Below are positions 1 through 5,786 of a stretch of DNA of 9,727 nucleotides, one piece after another. The stretch spans positions 1 to 9,727 of the forward strand of contig CAAGHA010000165.1 in the NCBI GenBank assembly GCA_900769555.1, given 5' to 3'. The position numbers and the translations under genes were made by a program. The notes under the pieces are model-generated. The model did not search any database and was not told where the DNA came from. It saw only the letters and a list, made by a program, of their open reading frames with translations. Source of the DNA: Bacteroidales bacterium (GTDB taxonomy: Bacteria > Bacteroidota > Bacteroidia > Bacteroidales > Paludibacteraceae). The stretch's first letter is position 1, and each line of letters opens with the position of its first letter.

Positions 1-113
1 CCGAGGTGTCAGCGACATACCTTTCTTCCTCTTTAGACTAAAAACTATTTTTGCCTAATTTTTTTTACATCTCCACCGAAATTTTACGGTGATCCGAAAT
101 TTACGGTGATCCC
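1..113. mobile_element. Possible end of an IS21-type element (left edge)
   Basis: Two head-to-tail repeats, CCGAAATTTTACGGTGAT at 76-93 and CCGAAATTTACGGTGAT at 94-110, differ by one T. Multiple short direct repeats at the termini are typical of IS21-family elements, where the IstA transposase binds them. On the minus strand an ATG at 16-18 follows a purine-rich stretch resembling a ribosome binding site and reads M-S-L-T-P-R before leaving the window; it could be the first gene of the element. The repeats are seen directly, but the IS21 assignment rests on general resemblance, and an ordinary intergenic repeat is possible. Confidence 0.3.
76..110. repeat. Tandem 17-18 bp direct repeat
   Basis: Two adjacent units with core CCGAAATTT(T)ACGGTGAT are separated by no spacer and differ by one inserted T. 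Each unit contains the imperfect inverted half-sites CCG and CGG. They look like protein-binding repeats, possibly transposon terminal repeats. The following stretch to 297 is A/T-rich and shows no gene or strong hairpin. Confidence 0.7.
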
Positions 114-297
114 TTAAATGCTTATTTAACGCGAATGAAATCTCTTTTTTAACTCCAAGCCTTATTTTGAAAAAAAAAGATAATCTAGAAGGTGAACTTG
201 GGGGGACAAGCTACCGAAATAAATCCTAAAGATCCGAAAAGTATATCACTCTGCAATTTATACTTATAAAAGTAAAACGGAGAATTTATAGACAGAC

Positions 298-738
298 TTA
301 ATACTTAACCTTGACTACCACCTTTTTTATCTTTCCTTCTCCTATAATCGGGGAATGAAACTCTTGTGGGAAAAAGATCACAAATTGTCCCGGCTGAACC
401 TTTAGAATGGAATCGGGAATCTCCTGAAAGAATGCAATATCATTTCCCGGTTTTGATTCACGCAGAGTAAATTTTTCAGAAGTTGTGGCATATGCCATCT
501 TCTCTGTTGCAGTCAAAGGAATTTGGATATCCAAATAATCGTAGTGAATCTCCGGATAAGCCATCTCCAAAGGGCGCATATCAACATAATCTACATTGAT
601 ATAAAAGTCCTCATCCACACTCAATCGTCCCACCTCCAATTGGTTTAAATCCAACGCTCTAAGATAGGTGAATACTTTTTCAAATTTCGGATGAACAGCA
701 GTATATTTTTCTAAATTATCTAAAGAATCTATAATCAT
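298..738 (-). CDS. YhcH/YjgK/YiaL (EbgC-like) family protein
   Basis: This 146-aa protein belongs to the YhcH/YjgK/YiaL (DUF386) family, small cupin-like metal-binding proteins linked to sialic acid and other sugar metabolism, including the EbgC subunit of evolved beta-galactosidase. Family signatures visible are the N-terminal MIID-L-N-L start, E63-I-H65 followed by D70-I-Q72, and the C-terminal F-F-P-Q-E-F-H128-S-P stretch followed by a K-K-V-V-V-K tail. The histidines and glutamate are the likely metal ligands. Length is normal for the family and the start matches the family consensus. The gene lies alone downstream of the tRNA pair on the same strand; no sugar-operon neighbours are visible, so the substrate cannot be given. 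A tRNA-operon terminator ends only 4 nt upstream of the start codon, leaving no room for a ribosome binding site. Confidence 0.88.
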   Translation of the reverse strand: MIIDSLDNLEKYTAVHPKFEKVFTYLRALDLNQLEVGRLSVDEDFYINVDYVDMRPLEMAYPEIHYDYLDIQIPLTATEKMAYATTSEKFTLRESKPGNDIAFFQEIPDSILKVQPGQFVIFFPQEFHSPIIGEGKIKKVVVKVKY

Positions 739-741
739 AAC

Positions 742-775
742 AAAAATAAAAAAGGGCTCTCTATCGAGAACCCTT
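742..775 (-). terminator. Rho-independent terminator after tRNA-Gly
   Basis: On the minus strand AAGGGTTCTC (775-766) pairs with GAGAGCCCTT (761-752) through a GATA loop, a 10-bp stem with one G-T pair, followed by TTTTTTATTTTTG. It starts 3 nt beyond the tRNA-Gly discriminator base and should end the tRNA-Tyr/tRNA-Gly transcript. Its U-tract ends just before the ATG of the YhcH-family gene. Confidence 0.85.
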
Positions 776-777
776 AG

Positions 778-850
778 AGCGGAAGACGGGGTTCGAACCC
801 GCGACCCTCAGCTTGGAAGGCTGATGCTCTACCAACTGAGCTACTTCCGC
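778..850 (-). tRNA. tRNA-Gly(TCC)
   Basis: The 73-nt cloverleaf has acceptor arm GCGGAAG paired with CTTCCGC, a D-arm GCTC...GAGC, anticodon stem TCAGC/GCTGA enclosing loop CTTCCAA (anticodon TCC), T-arm with TTCGAAC loop, and discriminator T (U in RNA). CCA is not encoded. It lies 18 nt downstream of tRNA-Tyr and just upstream of a strong terminator, so the two tRNAs are probably one transcript. Confidence 0.97.
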
Positions 851-868
851 AGTTGGTAATTTATTTTG

Positions 869-951
869 TGGGCGAAGATGGATTCGAACCACCGAAGGCA
901 TAAGCCAGCAGATTTACAGTCTGCCCCATTTGGCCACTCTGGTATTCGCCC
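869..951 (-). tRNA. tRNA-Tyr(GTA)
   Basis: The 83-nt class II tRNA has acceptor arm GGGCGAA/TTCGCCC, anticodon stem GCAGA/TCTGC with loop CTGTAAA (anticodon GTA), a long variable arm as expected for bacterial tRNA-Tyr, T-loop TTCGAAT and discriminator A. CCA is not encoded. It is the first gene of a two-tRNA transcript with tRNA-Gly, and its promoter lies just upstream, overlapping the 3' end of ribH. Confidence 0.97.
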
Positions 952-967
952 CTCCTCAAATCGAATG

Positions 968-999
968 CAAATATACAACTATTTTTTAATTCTGCAAAA
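968..999 (-). promoter_or_regulatory. Bacteroidota-type promoter of the tRNA-Tyr/tRNA-Gly operon
   Basis: On the minus strand the -7 box TATATTTG (975-968) fits TAnnTTTG, and a TTTTG (999-995) lies exactly 19 nt upstream, fitting the -33 element. Transcription would begin a few bases before the mature tRNA-Tyr end at 951. The -33 element falls inside the last codons of ribH. Confidence 0.75.
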
Positions 1000-1477
1000 T
1001 ATTTCGAGAAAATTTTACCATTTTTATTGCAGTAATAGCTGCTTCCACTCCTTTGTTACCGTGAATACCCCCTGCTCTATCCAAAGCTTGTTGCATATCA
1101 TCAGTAGTTAACAGTCCGAATATCACCGGAATATCTCCACCCGCATTCAATTTTGCCAAACCATACGTTGTACCCTGACAAACATAATCAAAATGCGGTG
1201 TTCCACCCCGAACTACACAACCCAAAGCAATAACAGCATCCACATCACATTTATTTGAAATTTGTTGCGAAGCATAAATCAATTCAAAACTTCCCGGCAC
1301 ATGATATACATGAATATTTTCAGGTGAAGCACCATTCTCTATCAAGGTATCATAAGCCCCACGTAACAAACTATGTGTTACCTCATCGTTCCAATCTGAA
1401 ACAACAATGCCAAACGCCATATCTTTAGCATTTGGCATTGTATCTTTATCGTAAGCAGAAAGATCTACTGTTGCCAT
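986..1477 (-). CDS. ribH: 6,7-dimethyl-8-ribityllumazine synthase
   Basis: RibH condenses 5-amino-6-ribitylamino-uracil with 3,4-dihydroxy-2-butanone 4-phosphate to form lumazine, the penultimate step of riboflavin synthesis; it is cytosolic and usually forms pentamers or icosahedral shells. The 163-aa protein is of normal length. Visible motifs are S-D-W29-N (substrate-stacking aromatic position, where many homologues have Phe), P61-G-S-F-E, G-C-V-V-R-G-G-T-P-H95-F-D-Y-V with the catalytic histidine, F-G-L-L-T, and the C-terminal G-N-K-G loop. The start lies 4 bp after the stop of the upstream TPR gene, so the two are probably cotranscribed. Other rib genes are not in the window, so the pathway is scattered here. 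Confidence 0.96.
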   Translation of the reverse strand: MATVDLSAYDKDTMPNAKDMAFGIVVSDWNDEVTHSLLRGAYDTLIENGASPENIHVYHVPGSFELIYASQQISNKCDVDAVIALGCVVRGGTPHFDYVCQGTTYGLAKLNAGGDIPVIFGLLTTDDMQQALDRAGGIHGNKGVEAAITAIKMVKFSRNILQN

Positions 1478-1481
1478 AAAT

Positions 1482-2174
1482 TTAATTTTTTGCTACTTGT
1501 AGTAACTTTTTCATATCTTGAATATTGGATGCATAAGGATATTGGTTAATCAATTTCTCCAACACTTGCTCTGCCTTTGCATTTTCTCCCATAGATAAAT
1601 AAGCTTCAGCAAGTCGTTTTCCAAATATAGGTGCAATCACTGCATTTTCATCTACAATCGCTTTCTCATAATAAGATACAGCTTTTTTCGCATCATCCAT
1701 ATCCCAATAACAATCTCCTATTGCTCCAACAATTGCTTTTGAAAGCATCTTATCATCAGCATCAAAGTCTTCTAAGTAAGACAATGCCTCTTTATACTCT
1801 CCCAACTTTTTATAGCACAATCCGGCATAAGCTTTAGCAACATTTCCGGCACCTGTACATCCATACTCATTTGCAATATCCAAGAATCCCATGAAGTCAT
1901 CGTTTCCTTCCAAAGCCAAACGGAATGAATCTCTTGCAAACCACTGCTCTGCCGGATAGATACTTTCACTTGCTTCTTGTTCTCTTGGGTCTAAATAGTA
2001 AGCTTTAACACAAAATATTGCTATAACAACCGCAAAAACAACTCCCAAGCCAATAAGAATTGGTTTTTGATGCTTTTCAATGAATTGTCCTGATTCATTC
2101 AACGCATTATCCAAATTCTCAAATTGCTCAACTCCAGCTACTTCAACTGGTTCTTCTTTCTTTTTCTTAGCCAT
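1482..2174 (-). CDS. Membrane-anchored tetratricopeptide repeat protein
   Basis: The 230-aa protein starts with a lysine-rich cytoplasmic tail, then has one predicted transmembrane helix at about residues 38-61 (I-L-I-G-L-G-V-V-F-A-V-V-I-A-I-F). The C-terminal half holds about three TPR units: around 110-135 (A-Y-A-G-L-C-Y-K-K-L-G-E-Y-K-E-A), 146-173 (G-D-C-Y-W-D-M-D-D-A-K-K-A) and 183-212 (A-E-A-Y-L-S-M-G-E-N-A-K-A). This resembles the YfgM-type layout, a single inner-membrane helix with an extracytoplasmic TPR scaffold, but the partner is unknown. It is 4 bp upstream of ribH in an apparent two-gene transcript. Function cannot be assigned beyond a protein-interaction scaffold. Confidence 0.85.
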   Translation of the reverse strand: MAKKKKEEPVEVAGVEQFENLDNALNESGQFIEKHQKPILIGLGVVFAVVIAIFCVKAYYLDPREQEASESIYPAEQWFARDSFRLALEGNDDFMGFLDIANEYGCTGAGNVAKAYAGLCYKKLGEYKEALSYLEDFDADDKMLSKAIVGAIGDCYWDMDDAKKAVSYYEKAIVDENAVIAPIFGKRLAEAYLSMGENAKAEQVLEKLINQYPYASNIQDMKKLLQVAKN

Positions 2175-2227
2175 AAAACTTTTATCGTTAATATCGTTAT
2201 TATTTTCTCTAATTATTTTTCAAAACG

Positions 2228-2235
2228 CAAAATTA
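2228..2235 (-). promoter_or_regulatory. -7 box upstream of the TPR-ribH pair
   Basis: TAATTTTG on the minus strand fits the Bacteroidota -7 consensus TAnnTTTG about 54 nt upstream of the TPR start codon. No TTG is found at the ideal 19-nt distance, so the -33 element is weak. This implies an independent transcript for the TPR gene and ribH. Confidence 0.5.
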
Positions 2236-2288
2236 GTCTAATTTAATATATGTTGAAAATTTTAGACCGCTTTTTTTACATAAAATCA

Positions 2289-2864
2289 TCAGAATTTCAT
2301 CTCTTTCACCTTTTCTCTGATGGAATCGGGTAAGAAATATCGCACATCTTTTCCTTGTTTGAGGGAATTTCTGATAAATGTAGAGGATACATCAAATGTG
2401 GGGGCTTCTTCGTAAAAATCTACAGATTCTTTCCATCGCTCCGGGATTTGCATACTGCATCCTGGACGCGGATATACTGCTAAACGATAGTTTTCTGCAA
2501 TCCAATCGGCATTCTTCCAACGTTCAAATAGAGCTAAATTATCTCCACCCATTACCAACGAAAATTCTACATCCGGTTCTAATAATGAGAAATGCTTCAA
2601 CGTTATATAGGTATAGGAGGGTTTTTCTAAATGAAATTCAATGTCTGATACCGAAAATTTTGAATACCCCTCTATTGAGCGTTGTACTAATTCTAAACGA
2701 AATGAATCTTCCATCAAATCCGACTCTTTTTTTAAGGGATTCTGCGGTGAGACAACAAATCGTACTTCATCAAATCCTCCATACTCGGAAAGGTAATTGG
2801 CTAGTGCCAAATGTCCGATATGAATGGGATTGAACGACCCGAAATAGAGTGCTACTTTTTTCAT
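2289..2864 (-). CDS. nadD: Nicotinate-nucleotide adenylyltransferase
   Basis: NadD transfers AMP from ATP to nicotinate mononucleotide, making deamido-NAD in NAD synthesis. The 191-aa protein shows the nucleotidyltransferase fold: G-S-F-N-P-I-H-I-G-H-L at 9-19 (the T/HxGH ATP-binding motif), S-P-Q-N-P at 39-43, G-G-D-N-L-A-L-F-x-R-W-K at 106-117 typical of NadD, and F-D-V-S-S-T-F-I-R at 157-165, the ISSTxIR-type motif. Length is normal. It follows yicC and gmk on the same strand but 232 bp beyond gmk, an unusually wide gap. No TAnnTTTG box is seen immediately upstream, so it may depend on read-through from gmk. Confidence 0.95.
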   Translation of the reverse strand: MKKVALYFGSFNPIHIGHLALANYLSEYGGFDEVRFVVSPQNPLKKESDLMEDSFRLELVQRSIEGYSKFSVSDIEFHLEKPSYTYITLKHFSLLEPDVEFSLVMGGDNLALFERWKNADWIAENYRLAVYPRPGCSMQIPERWKESVDFYEEAPTFDVSSTFIRNSLKQGKDVRYFLPDSIREKVKEMKF

Positions 2865-2875
2865 TTTTCTAAAAG

Positions 2876-2890
2876 GCTGTTTTAAATTTT
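2876..2890. repeat. 15-bp match to the right-hand IS5-type terminus
   Basis: GCTGTTTTAAATTTT here is identical to 9009-9023, which lies at the end of the degenerate IS5-family element. It sits in the wide nadD-gmk gap, 12 nt upstream of the nadD start codon. It may be the scar or terminus of a related element or MITE, though a chance match in A/T-rich DNA is not excluded. The rest of the gap (2891-3096) shows no convincing gene. Confidence 0.4.
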
Positions 2891-3096
2891 ATTGAAGACT
2901 ACTTCTATAAATTACGACTTTTTTCTGTCATAAATCTTATTTCTGATGTTTTTGAATTCTTTTTACTTATCTTGCTATTCATTCTGCCACAATGTTTGCA
3001 TCGCTCCTTTGTAACTTTATAAATAGAAACAATCTAAGTAAAATGTCTTTCAAAATCATCTCAACCTGATTTATATAAATTGCCTGAAAATAATTT

Positions 3097-3672
3097 TTAG
3101 TGTTCTTCTAAAAATTCTGAAACAACTTGATAAATTCTCTTTTTTGCCTCTTCTAAATCGTCATTCACTACTACTTTATCAAACTTTTCTGCAAAGGTTA
3201 ATTCGTAAGATGCTTTGTTTAAACGGTCTTCTATCACCTCCATCGAATCGGTTCCTCTGTTTATCAATCGCTCTCTTAAAACTTCTACTGATGGTGGCTG
3301 AATAAATACAGACAATGCTCGTTCTCCAAAAGTTTTCTTAATGTCACATCCTCCTACTACATCAACGTCAAAGACTACAACGTTTCCTTTGTTATTAATA
3401 CGATCTATTTCGCTATAGAGTGTGCCGTAATATTTGTCTTCATATACCTCTTCCCACTCTAAAAACTCATTATTCTCTATCTTTGTTCTAAACTCTTCGG
3501 GCGATAAAAAGTAATACTCTACTCCGTTTTGTTCGCTTCCTCTGGGCTGACGACTTGTAGCGGATATGGAAAACTCTAAACAATTGAGTTGAGTCATTAA
3601 ATAGTTAATCAATGTGCTTTTTCCTGACCCTGATGGTGCAGAGAATATGATCATTTTTCCTTTATTTTCCAT
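3097..3672 (-). CDS. gmk: Guanylate kinase
   Basis: Gmk phosphorylates GMP to GDP with ATP in the cytosol and is essential for guanine nucleotide synthesis. The 191-aa protein has a P-loop A-P-S-G-S-G-K-S-T at 12-20, the GMP-binding segment T-S-R-Q-P-R-x3-Q-N-G-x-E-Y-Y-F at 39-55, the F-L-E-W-E-E-V-x5-Y-Y-G-T region at 70-84, and D-V-D-V-V-G-G at 102-108 (canonical DVDxQGG; Q is V here). The lid region with R-E-R-L-x2-R-G follows at about 133-140. The start is 2 bp after the yicC stop, giving a yicC-gmk operon, an arrangement common in bacteria. Confidence 0.96.
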   Translation of the reverse strand: MENKGKMIIFSAPSGSGKSTLINYLMTQLNCLEFSISATSRQPRGSEQNGVEYYFLSPEEFRTKIENNEFLEWEEVYEDKYYGTLYSEIDRINNKGNVVVFDVDVVGGCDIKKTFGERALSVFIQPPSVEVLRERLINRGTDSMEVIEDRLNKASYELTFAEKFDKVVVNDDLEEAKKRIYQVVSEFLEEH

Positions 3673-3674
3673 TC

Positions 3675-4547
3675 TTACAATACGTTCAATACTTGTTCTT
3701 TTATTTGTTCTAACTCATCTTTCATCTTCACTACAATCTTTTGCATCTCTGAGTGATTGGATTTAGACCCTAATGTATTAATCTCTCTACCTATTTCTTG
3801 GGCTATAAATCCTAATTTCTTTCCGGAAGTTCCCTCCATATCCATAGTCTCTTCAAAATAATCCAAGTGTTGGCGTAGGCGATTCTTCTCTTCGTTTACA
3901 TCTAATTTCTCTATGTAATAAATCATCTCTTGCTCGAAACGATTTTTATCGTAATCTACCTCCTTAAGTGTTGTCAGATGCTCGTGAATGCGTTGCTTGA
4001 TTTTTTCTACTCTCTCTTTTTCAAATGGCTCAACTTCGCCTAAGAAAGCACGAATGTTGGCTAACTTATCTTTAAATACTGCTCGCAATGACTCTCCTTC
4101 TCTTTTCCTAAATTCTATCAACATCTCCACAGCTTCATCAAATGCTTTCCGAATGACATTCCACTCATCTTCTTCCAACTCCTGCGTTTCAACCTTCATA
4201 GACTCCGGCAAACGAAGCAATAGAGGAAACCAATCGGCCGGTGGATTGATTCCTAAGCGTTCAGACATCTCTATAATCTGCTTGTAATAGGACTCTATTA
4301 TTGAAAAGTTCATCTGAGAAGAGGTTTCACTGCCTAAATTCTCGAAAAAGATCGACAACTCAATCTTTCCTCTTTCTAACTTTTGTGCTATTGCATTTCT
4401 TAACTCTAAATCTTTCTCTTTATAAACATTCGGCACTCTTGTAAATAGATCCAATTGTTTACTGTTCAACGATTTAATCTCAATTGTAATTTTCTTGTTC
4501 CGTACCTCGCAAGTTGTCTTGCCGAAACCTGTCATTGATAATACCAT
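3675..4547 (-). CDS. yicC: YicC/YloC-family endoribonuclease
   Basis: The 290-aa protein matches the YicC family along its whole length. The N-terminus has the signature S-M-T-G-F-G at 4-9, then I-E-I-K-S-L-N-S-K at 22-30. The C-terminal DUF1732 part has R-E-I-N-T-L-G-S-K-S (about 254-263) and ends in a charged helix. Family members from E. coli and B. subtilis are reported RNA endonucleases affecting small-RNA stability and stationary-phase survival. It is directly upstream of gmk (2 bp gap). A GGAG Shine-Dalgarno is present 6 nt before the ATG, unusual in this window, and a good promoter lies just upstream. Confidence 0.93.
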   Translation of the reverse strand: MVLSMTGFGKTTCEVRNKKITIEIKSLNSKQLDLFTRVPNVYKEKDLELRNAIAQKLERGKIELSIFFENLGSETSSQMNFSIIESYYKQIIEMSERLGINPPADWFPLLLRLPESMKVETQELEEDEWNVIRKAFDEAVEMLIEFRKREGESLRAVFKDKLANIRAFLGEVEPFEKERVEKIKQRIHEHLTTLKEVDYDKNRFEQEMIYYIEKLDVNEEKNRLRQHLDYFEETMDMEGTSGKKLGFIAQEIGREINTLGSKSNHSEMQKIVVKMKDELEQIKEQVLNVL

Positions 4548-4574
4548 TTTTACTCCTTTTGAAAATTTACTTCA

Positions 4575-4604
4575 CAAAGTTAATTTTAATTTTATAAAGA
4601 GCAA
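4575..4604 (-). promoter_or_regulatory. Bacteroidota-type promoter of yicC-gmk
   Basis: On the minus strand TAACTTTG (4582-4575) fits TAnnTTTG, with TTG (4604-4602) exactly 19 nt upstream as the -33 element. The start codon at 4547 is 27 nt downstream of the box. The site is back to back with the plus-strand tsaB promoter in the same 109-bp gap. Confidence 0.7.
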
Positions 4605-4624
4605 TTTTAATTCATAATTTAATC

Positions 4625-4632
4625 TATTTTTG
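4625..4632 (+). promoter_or_regulatory. -7 box of tsaB
   Basis: TATTTTTG fits the -7 consensus TAnnTTTG. A transcript starting about 5-8 nt further on would have a leader of about 20 nt before the ATG at 4657. No TTG stands 19 nt upstream. This site argues against a TTG start at 4630, because that codon would lie within the promoter. Confidence 0.55.
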
Positions 4633-4656
4633 CAGAAAAATTTATTAAATAATAGA

Positions 4657-5352
4657 ATGGCTACTATTTTATCTATAGAAACTTCTACTGAAGTTTGTTC
4701 GGTTGCTTTGGCTAAAGATGGTAACGTGATTTGGCATAAGGAACATTTCGAGGGGCAGGCTCATGCTACTCTGTTGGCTTCTTATATACAGGAGTTGTTA
4801 AATGAACTGAGTTTAAAGAAAGGTGATGTTGATGCTGTGGCTGTGAGTTGTGGTCCGGGTTCTTATACAGGTCTCAGAATCGGAGTATCTACTGCTAAGG
4901 GGCTTTGTTTTGGATGGGAAATTCCTCTTATTGCAATTGATACTCTTAAGGTTTTATGCAAAGGGGCAATGAACGAATTTGATATGCCGAATGCCGACGT
5001 ATGGTTGTGTCCTATGATTGATGCCAGACGAATGGAGGTTTATACTGCATTTTTCGACTCAAATTTGTCTCAACAGGTTAAAACCTGCGCAGAGATTATT
5101 GATGAAAATAGTTTCAAAGATATTTTAGTTCAACATCCTATCATCTGCTTCGGAAATGGTGCTGAAAAATGTAAATCGGTCTTGACAGGTGAAAGGGTTG
5201 CTTTTATTGATAACATAAAACCGCTCGCTTCTAATATGGCGGAAGTGGCAGAAATTTATTTCAACGAAAAGAGATTTGAAGATGTTGCCTATTTTGAACC
5301 TTTTTATTTAAAAGAGTTTGTCGCTACTGTCGGTAAAAACAAAGTGTTTTAA
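4657..5352 (+). CDS. tsaB: tRNA threonylcarbamoyladenosine biosynthesis protein TsaB
   Basis: TsaB (YeaZ) is the non-catalytic partner of TsaD in the complex that places t6A at position 37 of ANN-decoding tRNAs. From the ATG at 4657 the protein has 231 aa; an in-frame TTG at 4630 would add nine residues not expected in the family and overlaps the -7 box, so 4657 is chosen. Motifs are I-L-S-I-E-T-S-T at 4-11 (ASKHA-fold start), the C-G-P-G-S-Y-T-G-L-R-I-G segment at 65-76, and D-A-R-R-M-E-V-Y at 122-129. It is the only plus-strand housekeeping gene here, divergent from yicC. Its 3' end faces the rearranged accessory region; no clear terminator is visible in 5353-5400. Confidence 0.95.
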   Translation: MATILSIETSTEVCSVALAKDGNVIWHKEHFEGQAHATLLASYIQELLNELSLKKGDVDAVAVSCGPGSYTGLRIGVSTAKGLCFGWEIPLIAIDTLKVLCKGAMNEFDMPNADVWLCPMIDARRMEVYTAFFDSNLSQQVKTCAEIIDENSFKDILVQHPIICFGNGAEKCKSVLTGERVAFIDNIKPLASNMAEVAEIYFNEKRFEDVAYFEPFYLKEFVATVGKNKVF

Positions 5353-5400
5353 AGTTACTTTGAAATTGCAGTAGTTTTGTTTCGGGTCTGTTTCATAGAC

Positions 5401-5673
5401 TTACCCTATTATGCTCTCGCTCTCATCTGAGTGTTTAGAGCGGTTCTTCATCACAACTTCTCTGCTCGTGTTGGCGTAACAATAGACGCAGAAGTGGCTG
5501 CAGGTGTTATACATGCCTATGTCTTTGCTGATCATGCAACCGCACACTTTTCTCTGCCCTTTGTCTTTTAGGTCTTTACCTTTTAGAGGTATTTCAGGGA
5601 TTGTGCCAAACATGTCCTTTTCTGGTAATTTCCCGGTTTTGAGGAAATAGAGCAATTCTTTGTCGTCAGAAAA
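5401..5673 (-). pseudogene. Orphan 3' fragment of a second DUF1848 gene
   Basis: The reading frame from about F-S-D-D-K-E-L-L-Y to the stop codon (about 90 codons) matches the C-terminus of the full DUF1848 protein at 7771-8823 without gaps. It keeps the cysteine-rich end C-G-C and C-S-H-F-C-V-Y-C-Y-A-N. The 5' three-quarters of the gene are absent: upstream of 5673 homology stops and the frame soon closes (TAA at 5683-5685). No good start codon exists. It is therefore probably a displaced or truncated gene end, although a short product from TTG 5653-5655 cannot be excluded. Confidence 0.82.
5463..5583. repeat. 121-bp near-identical direct repeat, copy 1
   Basis: By hand alignment this stretch matches 7833-7953 at 120 of 121 positions; the single difference is C at 5557 versus A at 7927. 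It encodes the cysteine-cluster region of DUF1848. The flanking parts of the homologous 273 bp are only about 71% and 73% identical, so the near-identity is local. Both copies have the same orientation, 2,370 bp apart, bracketing the ATPase/nuclease cassette. Confidence 0.92.
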
Positions 5674-5768
5674 AGAGTTGGTTTATTCACCTTAAACACT
5701 TTATCCTCAAACTTTGTACCACCCAGAAACAATAGGGCTTTATCATTAGTATTACCATCGGCATCCAT
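5674..5768 (-). pseudogene. Truncated third reading frame of the ATPase/nuclease cassette
   Basis: An ATG at 5766-5768 lies 18 bp after the nuclease-like gene's stop and opens a frame reading M-D-A-D-G-N-T-N-D-K-A-L-L-F-L-G-G, then K-F-E-D-K-V-F-K-V-N-K. After about 31 codons it runs into the DUF1848 fragment in a different frame, so everything beyond is out-of-register sequence until the stop at 5583. It looks like the 5' end of a third operon gene cut off by the rearrangement joining it to the DUF1848 remnant. The family is not recognised. It may instead be a short non-coding stretch, or a 61-residue fusion peptide. Confidence 0.35.
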
Positions 5769-5786
5769 ATTATAGTATAGATAAAG

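Noticed and set aside
866..1111. Plus-strand reading frame of 81 codons
   Set aside because: It runs antisense through tRNA-Tyr and the end of ribH and has no protein-like features.
2396..2833. Plus-strand reading frame of 145 codons opposite nadD
   Set aside because: It is the antisense shadow of a well-supported nadD gene and shows no domain.
2904..3032. Minus-strand frame of about 42 codons in the nadD-gmk gap with C-K-H-C-G
   Set aside because: It has no start codon before an internal Met, no recognisable family and only one CxxC; it may be an element remnant but is not a supportable gene.
4630..4656. Upstream TTG start for tsaB
   Set aside because: It overlaps the TATTTTTG promoter box and adds residues before the conserved family start; ATG at 4657 is better.
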